NCBI GenBank assembly: GCA_045585895.1
Contig: JAZMZI010000060.1
Coordinates: forward strand, 1 to 12,416
Reading direction: 5' to 3'
DNA from: SVTX01 sp045585895
GTDB taxonomy: Bacteria; Bacillota; Clostridia; Oscillospirales; CAG-272
Length of the DNA: 12,416 nt
Position numbers and translations under genes: made by a program. The notes beneath the pieces are model-generated. The model made no database searches. It was given only the letters and a program-made list of their open reading frames with translations, and was not told where the DNA came from. This document shows, in pieces, positions 1 through 6,215 of this stretch (position 1 is its first letter; every line of letters begins with the position of its first letter).

Positions 1-21
1 TAAAAAGCCACATAAAATGAG

Positions 22-49
22 GAAATCCGCCGAAAGATCGGCGGATTTC
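22..49. terminator. GC-rich hairpin, possible terminator
   Basis: A perfect 11-bp stem (GAAATCCGCCG at 22-32 with CGGCGGATTTC at 39-49) closes a 6-base loop. Read on the minus strand it is followed by a moderately T-rich stretch (CTCATTTTATG). It could therefore end the small minus-strand gene at 159-251, although it lies about 110 bases beyond that stop. On the plus strand no U-tract follows. The role is inferred from structure only. Confidence 0.45.
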
Positions 50-158
50 GACGTTCAAAAAGGCAAAAACAATGTTTTTTAGTTGAATTTTGTCTTTTCT
101 TTTAAAAGTGGCTTTTGTTCTGCGCTTAATGAGACAGCCCCCACAAGAGTTCAATTCA

Positions 159-251
159 TCAATGGCAGCAGCAGGTGATGATGAGGAGCGCGATGATAAG
201 GATCCAGATCCAGTTGTCGTTGAAAAGACCGCAAAGACAGTTGTTATTCAT
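159..251 (-). CDS. small Cys-rich single-pass membrane peptide (30 aa)
   Basis: This gene is easy to miss because it encodes only 30 residues. On the minus strand a perfect AAGGAGG (plus 259-265) sits 7 bases before the ATG at 251. The reading frame starts MNNNCLCGLF, continues with a hydrophobic segment (WIWILIIALLIIT, about residues 14-26) and ends in CCCH before TGA. The pattern is a short polar N-terminus containing Cys, one Trp/Ile/Leu-rich membrane helix and a terminal Cys cluster. Many very small Clostridia and Bacillus membrane peptides look like this, some of them linked to sporulation; that comparison is from memory and no family is assigned. The gene is monocistronic and divergent from lepA. 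A 17-base inverted repeat (284-300) lies just upstream of its ribosome binding site. The function is unknown. The strong ribosome binding site and membrane-peptide composition argue against a chance ORF. Confidence 0.7.
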   Translation of the reverse strand: MNNNCLCGLFNDNWIWILIIALLIITCCCH

Positions 252-283
252 AAAATATCCTCCTTGATAATATGTGTTTGATT

Positions 284-300
284 TGAGAATGTCGTTCTCA
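284..300. promoter_or_regulatory. inverted repeat, possible operator
   Basis: TGAGAA and TTCTCA form a 6+6 inverted repeat separated by 5 bases. It lies in the divergent region between the small minus-strand peptide gene and lepA, 33 bases upstream of the peptide's start codon. It could be an operator or a small 5'-UTR hairpin for the peptide gene. No regulator is recognised. Confidence 0.3.
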
Positions 301-390
301 CTATCATAATATGCCGAAGAAATGAGAAGGTGATAGATAAAAGTCGAATTTGGAAGTAGAAGATTTTATTATAAAATATTCGGAAAGGTA

Positions 391-419
391 TTGCGAAAAG
401 CGAGAGAATATGGTAAAAT
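391..419 (+). promoter_or_regulatory. sigma-A promoter for lepA-hemW
   Basis: TTGCGA (391-396), a 17-base spacer and TAAAAT (414-419) with an upstream TG (411-412) give an extended -10 promoter. It is 45 bases before the lepA start. A perfect TATAAT also occurs at 421-426 but has no good -35 at the right distance. Confidence 0.6.
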
Positions 420-463
420 ATATAATGAAAAAATATGTTGTTTATTCGAACGGAGAAAAATAA

Positions 464-2284
464 ATGTCACAAAATGACAGAATGAAAAAAATTCGAAACT
501 TTTCTATCATTGCCCATATCGACCACGGCAAGTCCACTCTTGCCGACAGAATACTTGAGTCTACTCAGGCTGTCTCAAAAAGAGAGATGGAGGAGCAGGT
601 GCTCGACAATATGGAGCTTGAAAAGGAAAGAGGTATCACTATCAAGGCGAGAGCGGTAAAGCTTGATTACACTGCGCCCGACGGAGAGCAGTACGTTTTC
701 AATCTTATCGATACTCCCGGTCACGTTGACTTTAATTACGAAGTATCACGTTCCCTCAACGCCTGTGACGGCGCGCTTCTCGTTGTCGACGCAACGCAGG
801 GAATAGAGGCGCAGACTCTTGCCAACGCCTACCTTGCGGTTGATGCGGGACTTGAAATAATTCCCGTTATAAATAAAATAGACCTCCCCTCTGCCGACGT
901 TGAAAAGGCAAGAGGCGATATTGAAGACCAGATTGGTATCCCCGCAGAGGGTTGTCCTGCCGTCTCTGCGAAGACGGGACTTAATATCGAGCAGGTGCTG
1001 GAGGCGGTCGTTCGAGATATTCCCGCGCCTGCGGGAGATGAAAATGCGCCTCTTAAATGCCTTATATTTGACTCTTATTACGATAGCTATCTCGGCGTCG
1101 TGGTAAACGTCAGAGTTTTCGACGGATGTCTTAAGGCGGGAGATACTATTCGCCTTATGAGCACCGGCAAGGAATTTGAGGTGGTTGAGGTCGGCACTAT
1201 GGAGGCGTTCGGTCTCTGTAAGTGCGATTGCCTCAGAGCAGGCGAGGTTGGCTATATTACCGCGTCTATCAAGAGCGTCGGAGATACACGAGTCGGTGAT
1301 ACCGTCACTCTTGCAAATAACCCCGCCGCCGAGGCGCTCCCCGGATTTAAGTCGGCTCAGCCTATGGTCTTTGCGGGAATCTATCCTGCGGACGGTGCGA
1401 AATACGGCGATCTTCGCGATGCGCTCGATAAGCTTCAGCTTAACGACGCGGCACTTACCTTTGAACCTGAGACCTCTATCGCGTTGGGCTTCGGATTCCG
1501 CTGCGGATTCTTGGGACTTTTGCATATGGAGATCATCGAAGAAAGACTGGAGCGAGAGTTCAATCTCGATCTTATTACCACCGCTCCCGGAGTTATCTAC
1601 GAGGTAAAGACCCGCGGCGGCGAGACGGTTATGATCGATAACCCCTCCAATTTCCCCACGGCTGACGTTATCGAAGTTGCGAAAGAGCCGCTTGTTAAGG
1701 CAAGTATCATTACCCCCACCGAGTTCGTTGGCGGACTTATGGATCTGTGTCAGGACCGTCGCGGAGTTTTTCACGATATGAAATATATCGATTCCACGAG
1801 AGTGGAGCTTCACTACGATCTGCCTTTGAACGAGATAATCTACGACTTCTTCGACGCGCTTAAGAGCCGTTCGCGCGGTTATGCCTCTCTCGACTATGAG
1901 CTTAAGGGCTACGAGCCTTCGAAGCTGGTAAAGCTTGACTTCCTTCTCAACGGAGAGCAGGTAGATGCGCTTTCGTTTATCGTCCACGAGGAAAAGGCTT
2001 ACGCAAGAGCGAGAAAGATCGCCGAGAGACTTAAGGAGAACATTCCGAGACAGCTCTTCGAGGTTCCGATACAGGCGGCTATAGGCTCCAAGGTCATCGC
2101 GCGCGAGACCGTCAAGGCTATGAGAAAGGACGTTCTTGCAAAGTGCTACGGCGGTGATATTACCCGTAAGAAGAAGCTGCTCGAAAAGCAGAAGGAGGGT
2201 AAGAAGAAGATGCGTCAGTTGGGTAGCGTTCAGGTCTCTCCCGAGGCGTTTATGGCGGTGCTCAAGCTCGGAGACGACGACTGA
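464..2284 (+). CDS. lepA: elongation factor 4 (LepA), ribosome back-translocation GTPase
   Basis: LepA/EF4 is a ribosome-bound translational GTPase that acts on stalled or post-translocation ribosomes. The protein is 606 aa, the usual family length of about 600. The GTPase motifs are in order: P-loop AHIDHGKS (residues 17-24), switch I RGITIKA, DTPGHVDF (83-90), NKIDLP (137-142) and a SAK motif near 170. The family-typical GFRCGFLGLLHMEI block and the Lys/Arg-rich C-terminal region, with YGGDITRKKKLLEKQKEGKKK, are intact. The ATG follows GGAGAAAAATAA. A later Met (residue 7) aligns with the start of many homologues, so initiation at that position is also possible. The gene is first of a two-gene unit with hemW. 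It shows no truncation or missing motif. Confidence 0.98.
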   Translation: MSQNDRMKKIRNFSIIAHIDHGKSTLADRILESTQAVSKREMEEQVLDNMELEKERGITIKARAVKLDYTAPDGEQYVFNLIDTPGHVDFNYEVSRSLNACDGALLVVDATQGIEAQTLANAYLAVDAGLEIIPVINKIDLPSADVEKARGDIEDQIGIPAEGCPAVSAKTGLNIEQVLEAVVRDIPAPAGDENAPLKCLIFDSYYDSYLGVVVNVRVFDGCLKAGDTIRLMSTGKEFEVVEVGTMEAFGLCKCDCLRAGEVGYITASIKSVGDTRVGDTVTLANNPAAEALPGFKSAQPMVFAGIYPADGAKYGDLRDALDKLQLNDAALTFEPETSIALGFGFRCGFLGLLHMEIIEERLEREFNLDLITTAPGVIYEVKTRGGETVMIDNPSNFPTADVIEVAKEPLVKASIITPTEFVGGLMDLCQDRRGVFHDMKYIDSTRVELHYDLPLNEIIYDFFDALKSRSRGYASLDYELKGYEPSKLVKLDFLLNGEQVDALSFIVHEEKAYARARKIAERLKENIPRQLFEVPIQAAIGSKVIARETVKAMRKDVLAKCYGGDITRKKKLLEKQKEGKKKMRQLGSVQVSPEAFMAVLKLGDDD

Positions 2285-2285
2285 T

Positions 2286-3443
2286 ATGCGGAATATTTTT
2301 AATAATAAACGGAAAAACGTGGGTATCTATATCCACGTTCCGTTTTGCTTATCAAAATGTCAATATTGCGATTTTTGCTCGGTTCAGAGAGCGGACGAGG
2401 GCAAAAAAGAGCAATATGTTACTCGTATTTGCGATGAAATCGGACTTTTTGCGAGAAAGATAAAAGAGATCGGTGACGTTCCCACGGCAGATACGGTCTA
2501 TTTCGGCGGCGGTACGCCTACGCTTCTGTCTTCAGAGCAATTTGGGCGGATATTAGAAGTTGTCGACCGTAATTTCCGCATTGAAAACGGCGCGGAGATA
2601 ACCGCAGAGACCAATCCCAAGTCCGCCGACGGAAAAAAGCTTGCGGAAATACGAAAGGCGGGGGTCAACAGACTCAGCATCGGTATGCAGAGCGTCCACG
2701 ACGGAGAATTGAAGGCACTTGGACGTATTCATAATTTTGAGGATTTCAAGGTGACGTTCTCCGAAGCAAGAGAGGCGGGGTTTGACAATATCTCGGCAGA
2801 CCTTATGTACGGAATACCTTTGCAGACAAGGAAAAGCTTTGCCGAATCGGTAGAGACGCTTGCAAGGTTTGCGCCTGAGCATATTTCTTCCTATTGTCTT
2901 ACTGTCGAGGACGGAACCAATTTCGGACGCAGACGCGAAAGTCTTGTTCTGCCTGATGAGGATACTGTAAGCGATATGTATTCCGATATGACCGAAATTT
3001 TAAAAGAGTACGGTTACGGGAAATACGAGATCAGTAATTTTTCCAAAGAGGGCAGAGAATCAAGACACAATCTTAAATATTGGCGAACCCAAGACTATCT
3101 CGGATTTGGCCCTGCGGCTCATTCCTGTTTTTCGGGAAAAAGATTTGCTCATTCGAGGGATATCGAGGCATATTTGCGCGGCGACGGCATAATAATAGAC
3201 GTAGAGACGCTTTCCGATAAAGAGAAGATGAACGAATACGTTATGCTGGGCATGAGGCTTGTCTCGGGAGTGAGCTTTGATGATTTTAAAGCTCTTTTCG
3301 GCAGAGATCTTCTTGATATGTTCGACACGATAAAAAAGTATTCTCCCGATTTTGTATGTGTGGACGAAAAGGGCTGCCGCTTTACCGAAAAGGGAATGTT
3401 CGTCAGTAATTTTATCCTGTCCGACGTTCTGGATTTTGAGTAA
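2286..3443 (+). CDS. hemW: radical SAM heme chaperone HemW
   Basis: HemW is a radical-SAM family protein related to oxygen-independent coproporphyrinogen III oxidase (HemN); it is now regarded as a heme chaperone rather than an oxidase. The protein is 385 aa, a normal HemW length. The iron-sulfur motif is CLSKCQYCDFC (Cys21, Cys25 and Cys28 in CX3CX2C spacing), followed by YFGGGTPTLLS (residues 72-82). HNLKYWRTQDYLGFGPAAHS and MLGMRLVSGVSFDDF are typical of the HemW middle and C-terminal domains. The ATG at 2286 lies one base after the lepA stop, so translation is probably coupled; an upstream extension inside lepA has no family similarity. The lepA-hemW order is common in Firmicutes, where hrcA, grpE and dnaK often follow. 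Here they do not. Confidence 0.95.
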   Translation: MRNIFNNKRKNVGIYIHVPFCLSKCQYCDFCSVQRADEGKKEQYVTRICDEIGLFARKIKEIGDVPTADTVYFGGGTPTLLSSEQFGRILEVVDRNFRIENGAEITAETNPKSADGKKLAEIRKAGVNRLSIGMQSVHDGELKALGRIHNFEDFKVTFSEAREAGFDNISADLMYGIPLQTRKSFAESVETLARFAPEHISSYCLTVEDGTNFGRRRESLVLPDEDTVSDMYSDMTEILKEYGYGKYEISNFSKEGRESRHNLKYWRTQDYLGFGPAAHSCFSGKRFAHSRDIEAYLRGDGIIIDVETLSDKEKMNEYVMLGMRLVSGVSFDDFKALFGRDLLDMFDTIKKYSPDFVCVDEKGCRFTEKGMFVSNFILSDVLDFE

Positions 3444-3507
3444 GATCAAAAAAGCATTAAATAATAGAAAAAATTTGAAAAAATGTTGGAAATGCACAAA
3501 AAAACTA

Positions 3508-3536
3508 TTGACAAGGTAAACTTTTTGTGTTATAAT
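3508..3536 (+). promoter_or_regulatory. consensus sigma-A promoter for the DUF1292 gene
   Basis: A perfect TTGACA (3508-3513), a 17-base spacer and a perfect TATAAT (3531-3536) are preceded by an A-tract. Transcription would start near 3543, giving a 5' leader of roughly 87 bases. The upstream sequence AAAAAAACTATTGACAAGG closely matches the two promoters near the right edge of the window. Confidence 0.88.
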
Positions 3537-3629
3537 ACAAGTGAAAAGAAGAGAACCCAAAAGCTGACGCATTCGAGCGAAAGCATTATATAGATTTTGG
3601 AGTTCCGAGGAAAGAGAGGTAACGGTCCG

Positions 3630-3944
3630 ATGAACGACAATAAAAATCTTGAACCACAGAACGAAGAGGAGAGCAGCATAATCACTCTGACCGATGAGGA
3701 TGGAAAGGAGATCGATTTCGAGGTCATTGGTGACGCGGAGATCGACGGAGTTGTTTATTATGCGATGACACCTGCAGGCGCGCAGGAAAACAACGAGGGA
3801 ATAATCGAATACGTTCTGCTCAAACTGGTAGAGGACGAAGAGGGCGAAGAAGTGTTCGTCACTGTTGACGATGAAGATGAATTTGATAAGGTCGCCGATT
3901 TCTTTGACGATATGTTTGACAGCGAAGAGGATTACGACGCGTAA
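3630..3944 (+). CDS. DUF1292 family acidic protein
   Basis: This is a 104-aa, strongly acidic protein matching the DUF1292 (YrzB-like) pattern: IITLTDEDGKEIDFEVIGD, then a central strand pair containing YYAMTPA, then YVLLKL and a very acidic C-terminus (DDEDEFDKVADFFDDMFDS). The family is widespread in Firmicutes and has no established biochemical function. The start chosen is ATG 3630, with AGAGAGG about 10 bases upstream. The frame is open back to a TTG at 3597, but that start lacks a good ribosome binding site and adds residues not typical of the family. The gene has its own strong promoter and a leader, so it is probably highly expressed. In many Firmicutes DUF1292 genes lie near ruvX and alaS; that neighbourhood is absent here. 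No clear intrinsic terminator follows immediately. Confidence 0.88.
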   Translation: MNDNKNLEPQNEEESSIITLTDEDGKEIDFEVIGDAEIDGVVYYAMTPAGAQENNEGIIEYVLLKLVEDEEGEEVFVTVDDEDEFDKVADFFDDMFDSEEDYDA

Positions 3945-4006
3945 GCTGCTTTCAAAATCAAAAACGAAAATTGAATAATTAAAAATTGAATATTGAAATT
4001 TAAAAA

Positions 4007-4328
4007 AGGTTAGATTTAAGCCAATGGAAATTTAAATTTTATCAAAACACAGTAAGCTCGAAAACGGTATTTTAAATTTGAAGGTATAAGCCAATGGAAG
4101 ATTAAAATGCAAGTCGGTAAGCTTTCAACAATGTGAAGATAGGGTAAAGACCAATGGAAATTTGAATTTTTCAGGAATAAAGGTTTATAAACGACACATA
4201 ATAATATAAAGGTATAAGCCAATGAGAAACTAAACTTTGGTTAGGACGTGAGTGGACGGAGTGGAGTATTTGCAAGAATTTAACCAATCGGATTTTTCGG
4301 TGTAAGCCAATGAGAAATTAAGTTTTTG
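4007..4328 (+). repeat. five degenerate repeats, each a start-stop mini-ORF
   Basis: Five copies of a roughly 30-base unit (consensus near AAGGTATAAGCCAATG plus an AT-rich tail) begin at about 4007, 4081, 4141, 4208 and 4298. Their CCAATG cores are 60-88 bases apart. In every copy the ATG is followed by two codons and a stop: Met-Glu-Ile, Met-Glu-Asp, Met-Glu-Ile, Met-Arg-Asn and Met-Arg-Asn, with stops TAA, TAA, TGA, TAA and TAA. AAGG or a similar SD-like string lies about 9 bases before most of the ATGs. A partial CCAAT copy occurs near 4283. Spacers are unrelated and AT-rich. The stretch before it (3964-4001) is made of short AATTGAAT-like words. No protein gene is supported in this block on either strand. 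Confidence 0.7.
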
Positions 4329-4336
4329 AAAAATTG

Positions 4337-4365
4337 ATTTAAGCTTAAATATTCGTTTAAACGAA
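4337..4365. repeat. two adjacent perfect 14-bp palindromes
   Basis: ATTTAAGCTTAAAT (4337-4350) and TTCGTTTAAACGAA (4352-4365) are each perfect palindromes, separated by a single base. As DNA they could bind dimeric proteins; as RNA they would form weak short hairpins. The function is unknown. Confidence 0.55.
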
Positions 4366-4368
4366 AAT

Positions 4369-4417
4369 ATACCTATGGGTGTTCAGCGCTGATGAAATTC
4401 AGGATGCCCATAGGTAT
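4369..4417. repeat. 11-bp stem hairpin with internal palindrome
   Basis: ATACCTATGGG (4369-4379) pairs perfectly with CCCATAGGTAT (4407-4417). The 27-base loop contains the palindrome TCAGCGCTGA (4383-4392). The stem is followed by TTGATTTTAAAAAA, so it could be a weak terminator for upstream transcription, or a separate structural element ahead of the RNA gene candidate. Confidence 0.55.
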
Positions 4418-4427
4418 TGATTTTAAA

Positions 4428-4664
4428 AAAATTTCCTGCTTAGTGCGTGATACTCGTTTGATTGAGACCTACAATTGATTAAAGGAGCTTGAAGAAGCGC
4501 GATGGTTTGCAGACCTCCTCTTGCCTGTTTCGGTTGACTTGTCCCGACAGGCAAAGAGACGCTGGGAGCAGTAAAGTCGTCCGGAGAGCACCGCCCTGGA
4601 TTAACAGGGTTCCATTTCTTCGGGTACACGGCTCGGTGGGGTTACTTGAATCCTTGAAATTTTT
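4428..4664 (+). ncRNA. ssrS: structured RNA, probable 6S RNA
   Basis: No protein is supported here, but the sequence folds in the 6S manner. A possible closing helix pairs AAATTTC (4429-4435) with GAAATTT (4656-4662) and continues imperfectly inward. The apical hairpin is TTGCCTGT (4521-4528) with ACAGGCAA (4547-4554). A small hairpin, CCCTG-GATTAA-CAGGG (4594-4609), lies on the 3' side of the central region, as in known 6S RNAs. The segment GGGTACACGGCTCGGTGGGG (4622-4641) resembles the 3' strand of the 6S helix beyond the bubble, and GACCTACAA (4466-4474) resembles the 5' bubble side of clostridial 6S as I remember it. 6S RNA mimics an open promoter and holds sigma-A RNA polymerase. Ends are approximate and no clear promoter was identified. 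RNase P, tmRNA and SRP RNA signatures were sought and not found. The identity is a judgement, not an alignment. Confidence 0.55.
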
Positions 4665-4703
4665 GTATACTGCGTACGTATGCAATTTTTCAAGGACTTT
4701 TTT
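4651..4703 (+). terminator. intrinsic terminator of the structured RNA
   Basis: TCCTTGAAA (4651-4659) pairs with TTTCAAGGA (4688-4696), and the inner TGTATAC (4664-4670) pairs with GTATGCA (4678-4684). A run of CTTTTTTG follows. The left arm shares bases with the proposed closing helix of the upstream RNA, so the two folds compete. Confidence 0.75.
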
Positions 4704-4761
4704 GTTTTATGAGCGTATAGCTGTTTTTTTGTATAGGCAAACGAAACGGATATGTTTATTA

Positions 4762-4786
4762 ATCGTTATTAAGCGATGCTTTTTTG
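4762..4786 (+). terminator. weak hairpin with T-tract
   Basis: ATCGTT (4762-4767) and AGCGAT (4772-4777) form a 6-bp stem with one G-T pair and a 4-base loop, followed by GCTTTTTTGT. It could be a second weak terminator shielding the next promoter. Confidence 0.35.
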
Positions 4787-4788
4787 TA

Positions 4789-4817
4789 TTGACATTTGCG
4801 TAAAATAATGATATAAT
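4789..4817 (+). promoter_or_regulatory. consensus sigma-A promoter for the lipoprotein operon
   Basis: A perfect TTGACA (4789-4794), a 17-base spacer and a perfect TATAAT (4812-4817) lie 44 bases before the first lipoprotein start. They should give strong vegetative expression of both lipoprotein genes. Confidence 0.88.
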
Positions 4818-4861
4818 CCTTATATATTTAAAAGGCAAGACTTTTGAGAGGAGATAAGTGA

Positions 4862-6196
4862 ATGAACAAATATAGGATCCTATCATTTATTTTATCGGTT
4901 TTCCTTTTTGCTTCTTTCGTTGCGTGCGATCATACGGGTATGATCTGGATAGACGTTGAAAACGAAAAGGAAAGAGTGCAACCGATAGTCGGAGAGGATA
5001 CGGACGATGAAAAGCCGAGCGGTGGCGAGCCGACAGAGGATGCAAGCGTTTCGAAAACTGTTACCTTGCCTGAAAGCGAGTCGATATCGGAAAGCGGTTC
5101 GGTTGAGAGTGACGGAGCCGAAAGCGAAACGGATACGGATACGGACACGGGTGTGAATACTTCCTCGGGCAGCGAAGATCCCGAGAGCGGAGAATCAAGA
5201 GAGGAGTCTAAAGAGGAGTCTAAAGAATCCGACTCGGTCTACCGCTACGGAAGAACGACTTTGACGGACGATGTTGCTTTAATGTACGATCTGATCAAGA
5301 GCGCGGTTCTTAATGACGAGCCGATCCCAACGCTTAACGTGGATCTGTCTGCAAAGGCAAAGGCAGAATGTTTCGAAGAGGCAAGAATTATTTTCCTTAG
5401 CGATTATCCCGAATGCTTCTGGTGGGAGGGACGCGCAGAGTTTTTCTATAATTCTGACAGATACATATCCCTTATCAAGTTTCAATATAAGTATTCTGCG
5501 GAAGAGATAAGATCAATGCAAGCGGAGCTGGATAACACGGTAAATGAAATAATGGCTCAGATGCCTCAGGGTACGAATTTTGATAAGATGGTTTATCTGC
5601 ACGATGCAGTTGCGGAAAAAACGGTATATGAATATGGCGATAACGATCAGAATCCCTACGGTGCTCTCGTAGAGGGAAAGGCGGTCTGCAACGGATATGC
5701 TACAGCGTATCAGCTGCTTCTCCAAAGGGCGGGTATACGCGCGTGGACGGTAAACGGAAGCTCCAACGGTGAGTCTCACGCATGGAACGCGGTGTGGATA
5801 GATAACGATACCTGCGTTTATACCGACGTAACGTGGAACGACAAAGATGAACATATTTTTCACTATTATTTTAATATGAGTCTTGATAGGATCGACGACG
5901 AGCATACCGTAAGCGCTCGGTATTTTAAGCTTCCTGCTTGCAATCACACGGGATATGGGTACAGCGATCTTTCCGAGGGCTGTAACGTTCTTGAGAATAA
6001 CGATGGAGCGGAAAAGCTTATCGGGTTTATTGGAGATCCCAACGATTCGGTCATTGAAATTTCATTTTTCTATAACGGCGCAAGCTTTGACGATTGGTGG
6101 AGCCGAAACGAAAACGATATCGTGCGCGACACCGAAATAAAGTCAAGCAAGTATATTCAGCTTGGAAACGAGATCTTTTTGACACTTTATAAATGA
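4862..6196 (+). CDS. lipoprotein with transglutaminase-like (papain-fold) domain
   Basis: This is a 444-aa secreted lipoprotein. Residues 1-21 are a signal peptide ending in the lipobox FVAC, with Cys22 as the lipidation site. Residues about 30-125 form a disordered Ser/Glu/Asp-rich linker with DTDTDT and EESKEES micro-repeats, which would hold the enzyme away from the membrane. The catalytic part is a transglutaminase-like domain: VCNGYATAYQLL with Cys276, SHAWN with His306 and TDVTWND with Asp322 form the expected Cys-His-Asp triad. Such domains act as peptidases or cross-linking enzymes on proteins or cell wall peptides; the substrate here is unknown. The region after about 340 is unassigned. 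The start follows GAGGAG at good spacing. It is first in an operon with the foldase-like gene 19 bases downstream, and a second transglutaminase-like gene lies at 9701. Confidence 0.88.
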   Translation: MNKYRILSFILSVFLFASFVACDHTGMIWIDVENEKERVQPIVGEDTDDEKPSGGEPTEDASVSKTVTLPESESISESGSVESDGAESETDTDTDTGVNTSSGSEDPESGESREESKEESKESDSVYRYGRTTLTDDVALMYDLIKSAVLNDEPIPTLNVDLSAKAKAECFEEARIIFLSDYPECFWWEGRAEFFYNSDRYISLIKFQYKYSAEEIRSMQAELDNTVNEIMAQMPQGTNFDKMVYLHDAVAEKTVYEYGDNDQNPYGALVEGKAVCNGYATAYQLLLQRAGIRAWTVNGSSNGESHAWNAVWIDNDTCVYTDVTWNDKDEHIFHYYFNMSLDRIDDEHTVSARYFKLPACNHTGYGYSDLSEGCNVLENNDGAEKLIGFIGDPNDSVIEISFFYNGASFDDWWSRNENDIVRDTEIKSSKYIQLGNEIFLTLYK

Positions 6197-6215
6197 TGAA
6201 AAGAGGTGAAATAAT

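Noticed and set aside
131..143. IS-end-like GAGACAGCCCC string
   Set aside because: It is a short match only, with no terminal inverted partner, target duplication or transposase in the window.
90..281. 63-codon plus-strand frame at the left edge
   Set aside because: It is antisense to the better supported 30-aa peptide gene, has no family match and its acidic stretch is the complement of the peptide's Ile/Leu codons.
303..318. Sporulation sigma factor promoter for the micro-peptide
   Set aside because: Minus-strand CATATTAT resembles a SigE/SigK -10 box, but no matching -35 was found at the expected distance.
746..1987. 413-codon open frame on the minus strand inside lepA
   Set aside because: It is antisense to the highly conserved lepA and has no recognisable family or ribosome binding site; its openness follows from lepA codon bias.
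2136..2285. N-terminal extension of hemW into lepA
   Set aside because: The extra 50 residues are Arg/Ser-rich lepA out-of-frame sequence; the family similarity begins just after ATG 2286.
3597..3629. TTG start for the DUF1292 protein
   Set aside because: It lacks a well placed ribosome binding site and adds 11 residues; ATG 3630 has AGAGAGG upstream and a family-like start.
4016..4222. 68-codon minus-strand frame across the repeat array
   Set aside because: It is composed of the reverse complement of AT-rich repeats, with no ribosome binding site and no family features.
4007..4328. CRISPR array
   Set aside because: Repeats are degenerate, not identical, spacing varies from 60 to 88 bases and no cas genes are present.
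4428..4705. RNase P RNA, tmRNA, SRP RNA or a riboswitch
   Set aside because: The diagnostic conserved strings of RNase P, tmRNA and SRP RNA were not found, and the segment ends in its own terminator well before the next gene's promoter, so it is not a leader of the lipoprotein mRNA.
4489..4803. 104-codon plus-strand frame over the structured RNA
   Set aside because: It runs through stable RNA hairpins, a terminator and the downstream promoter, and its protein has no recognisable domain.
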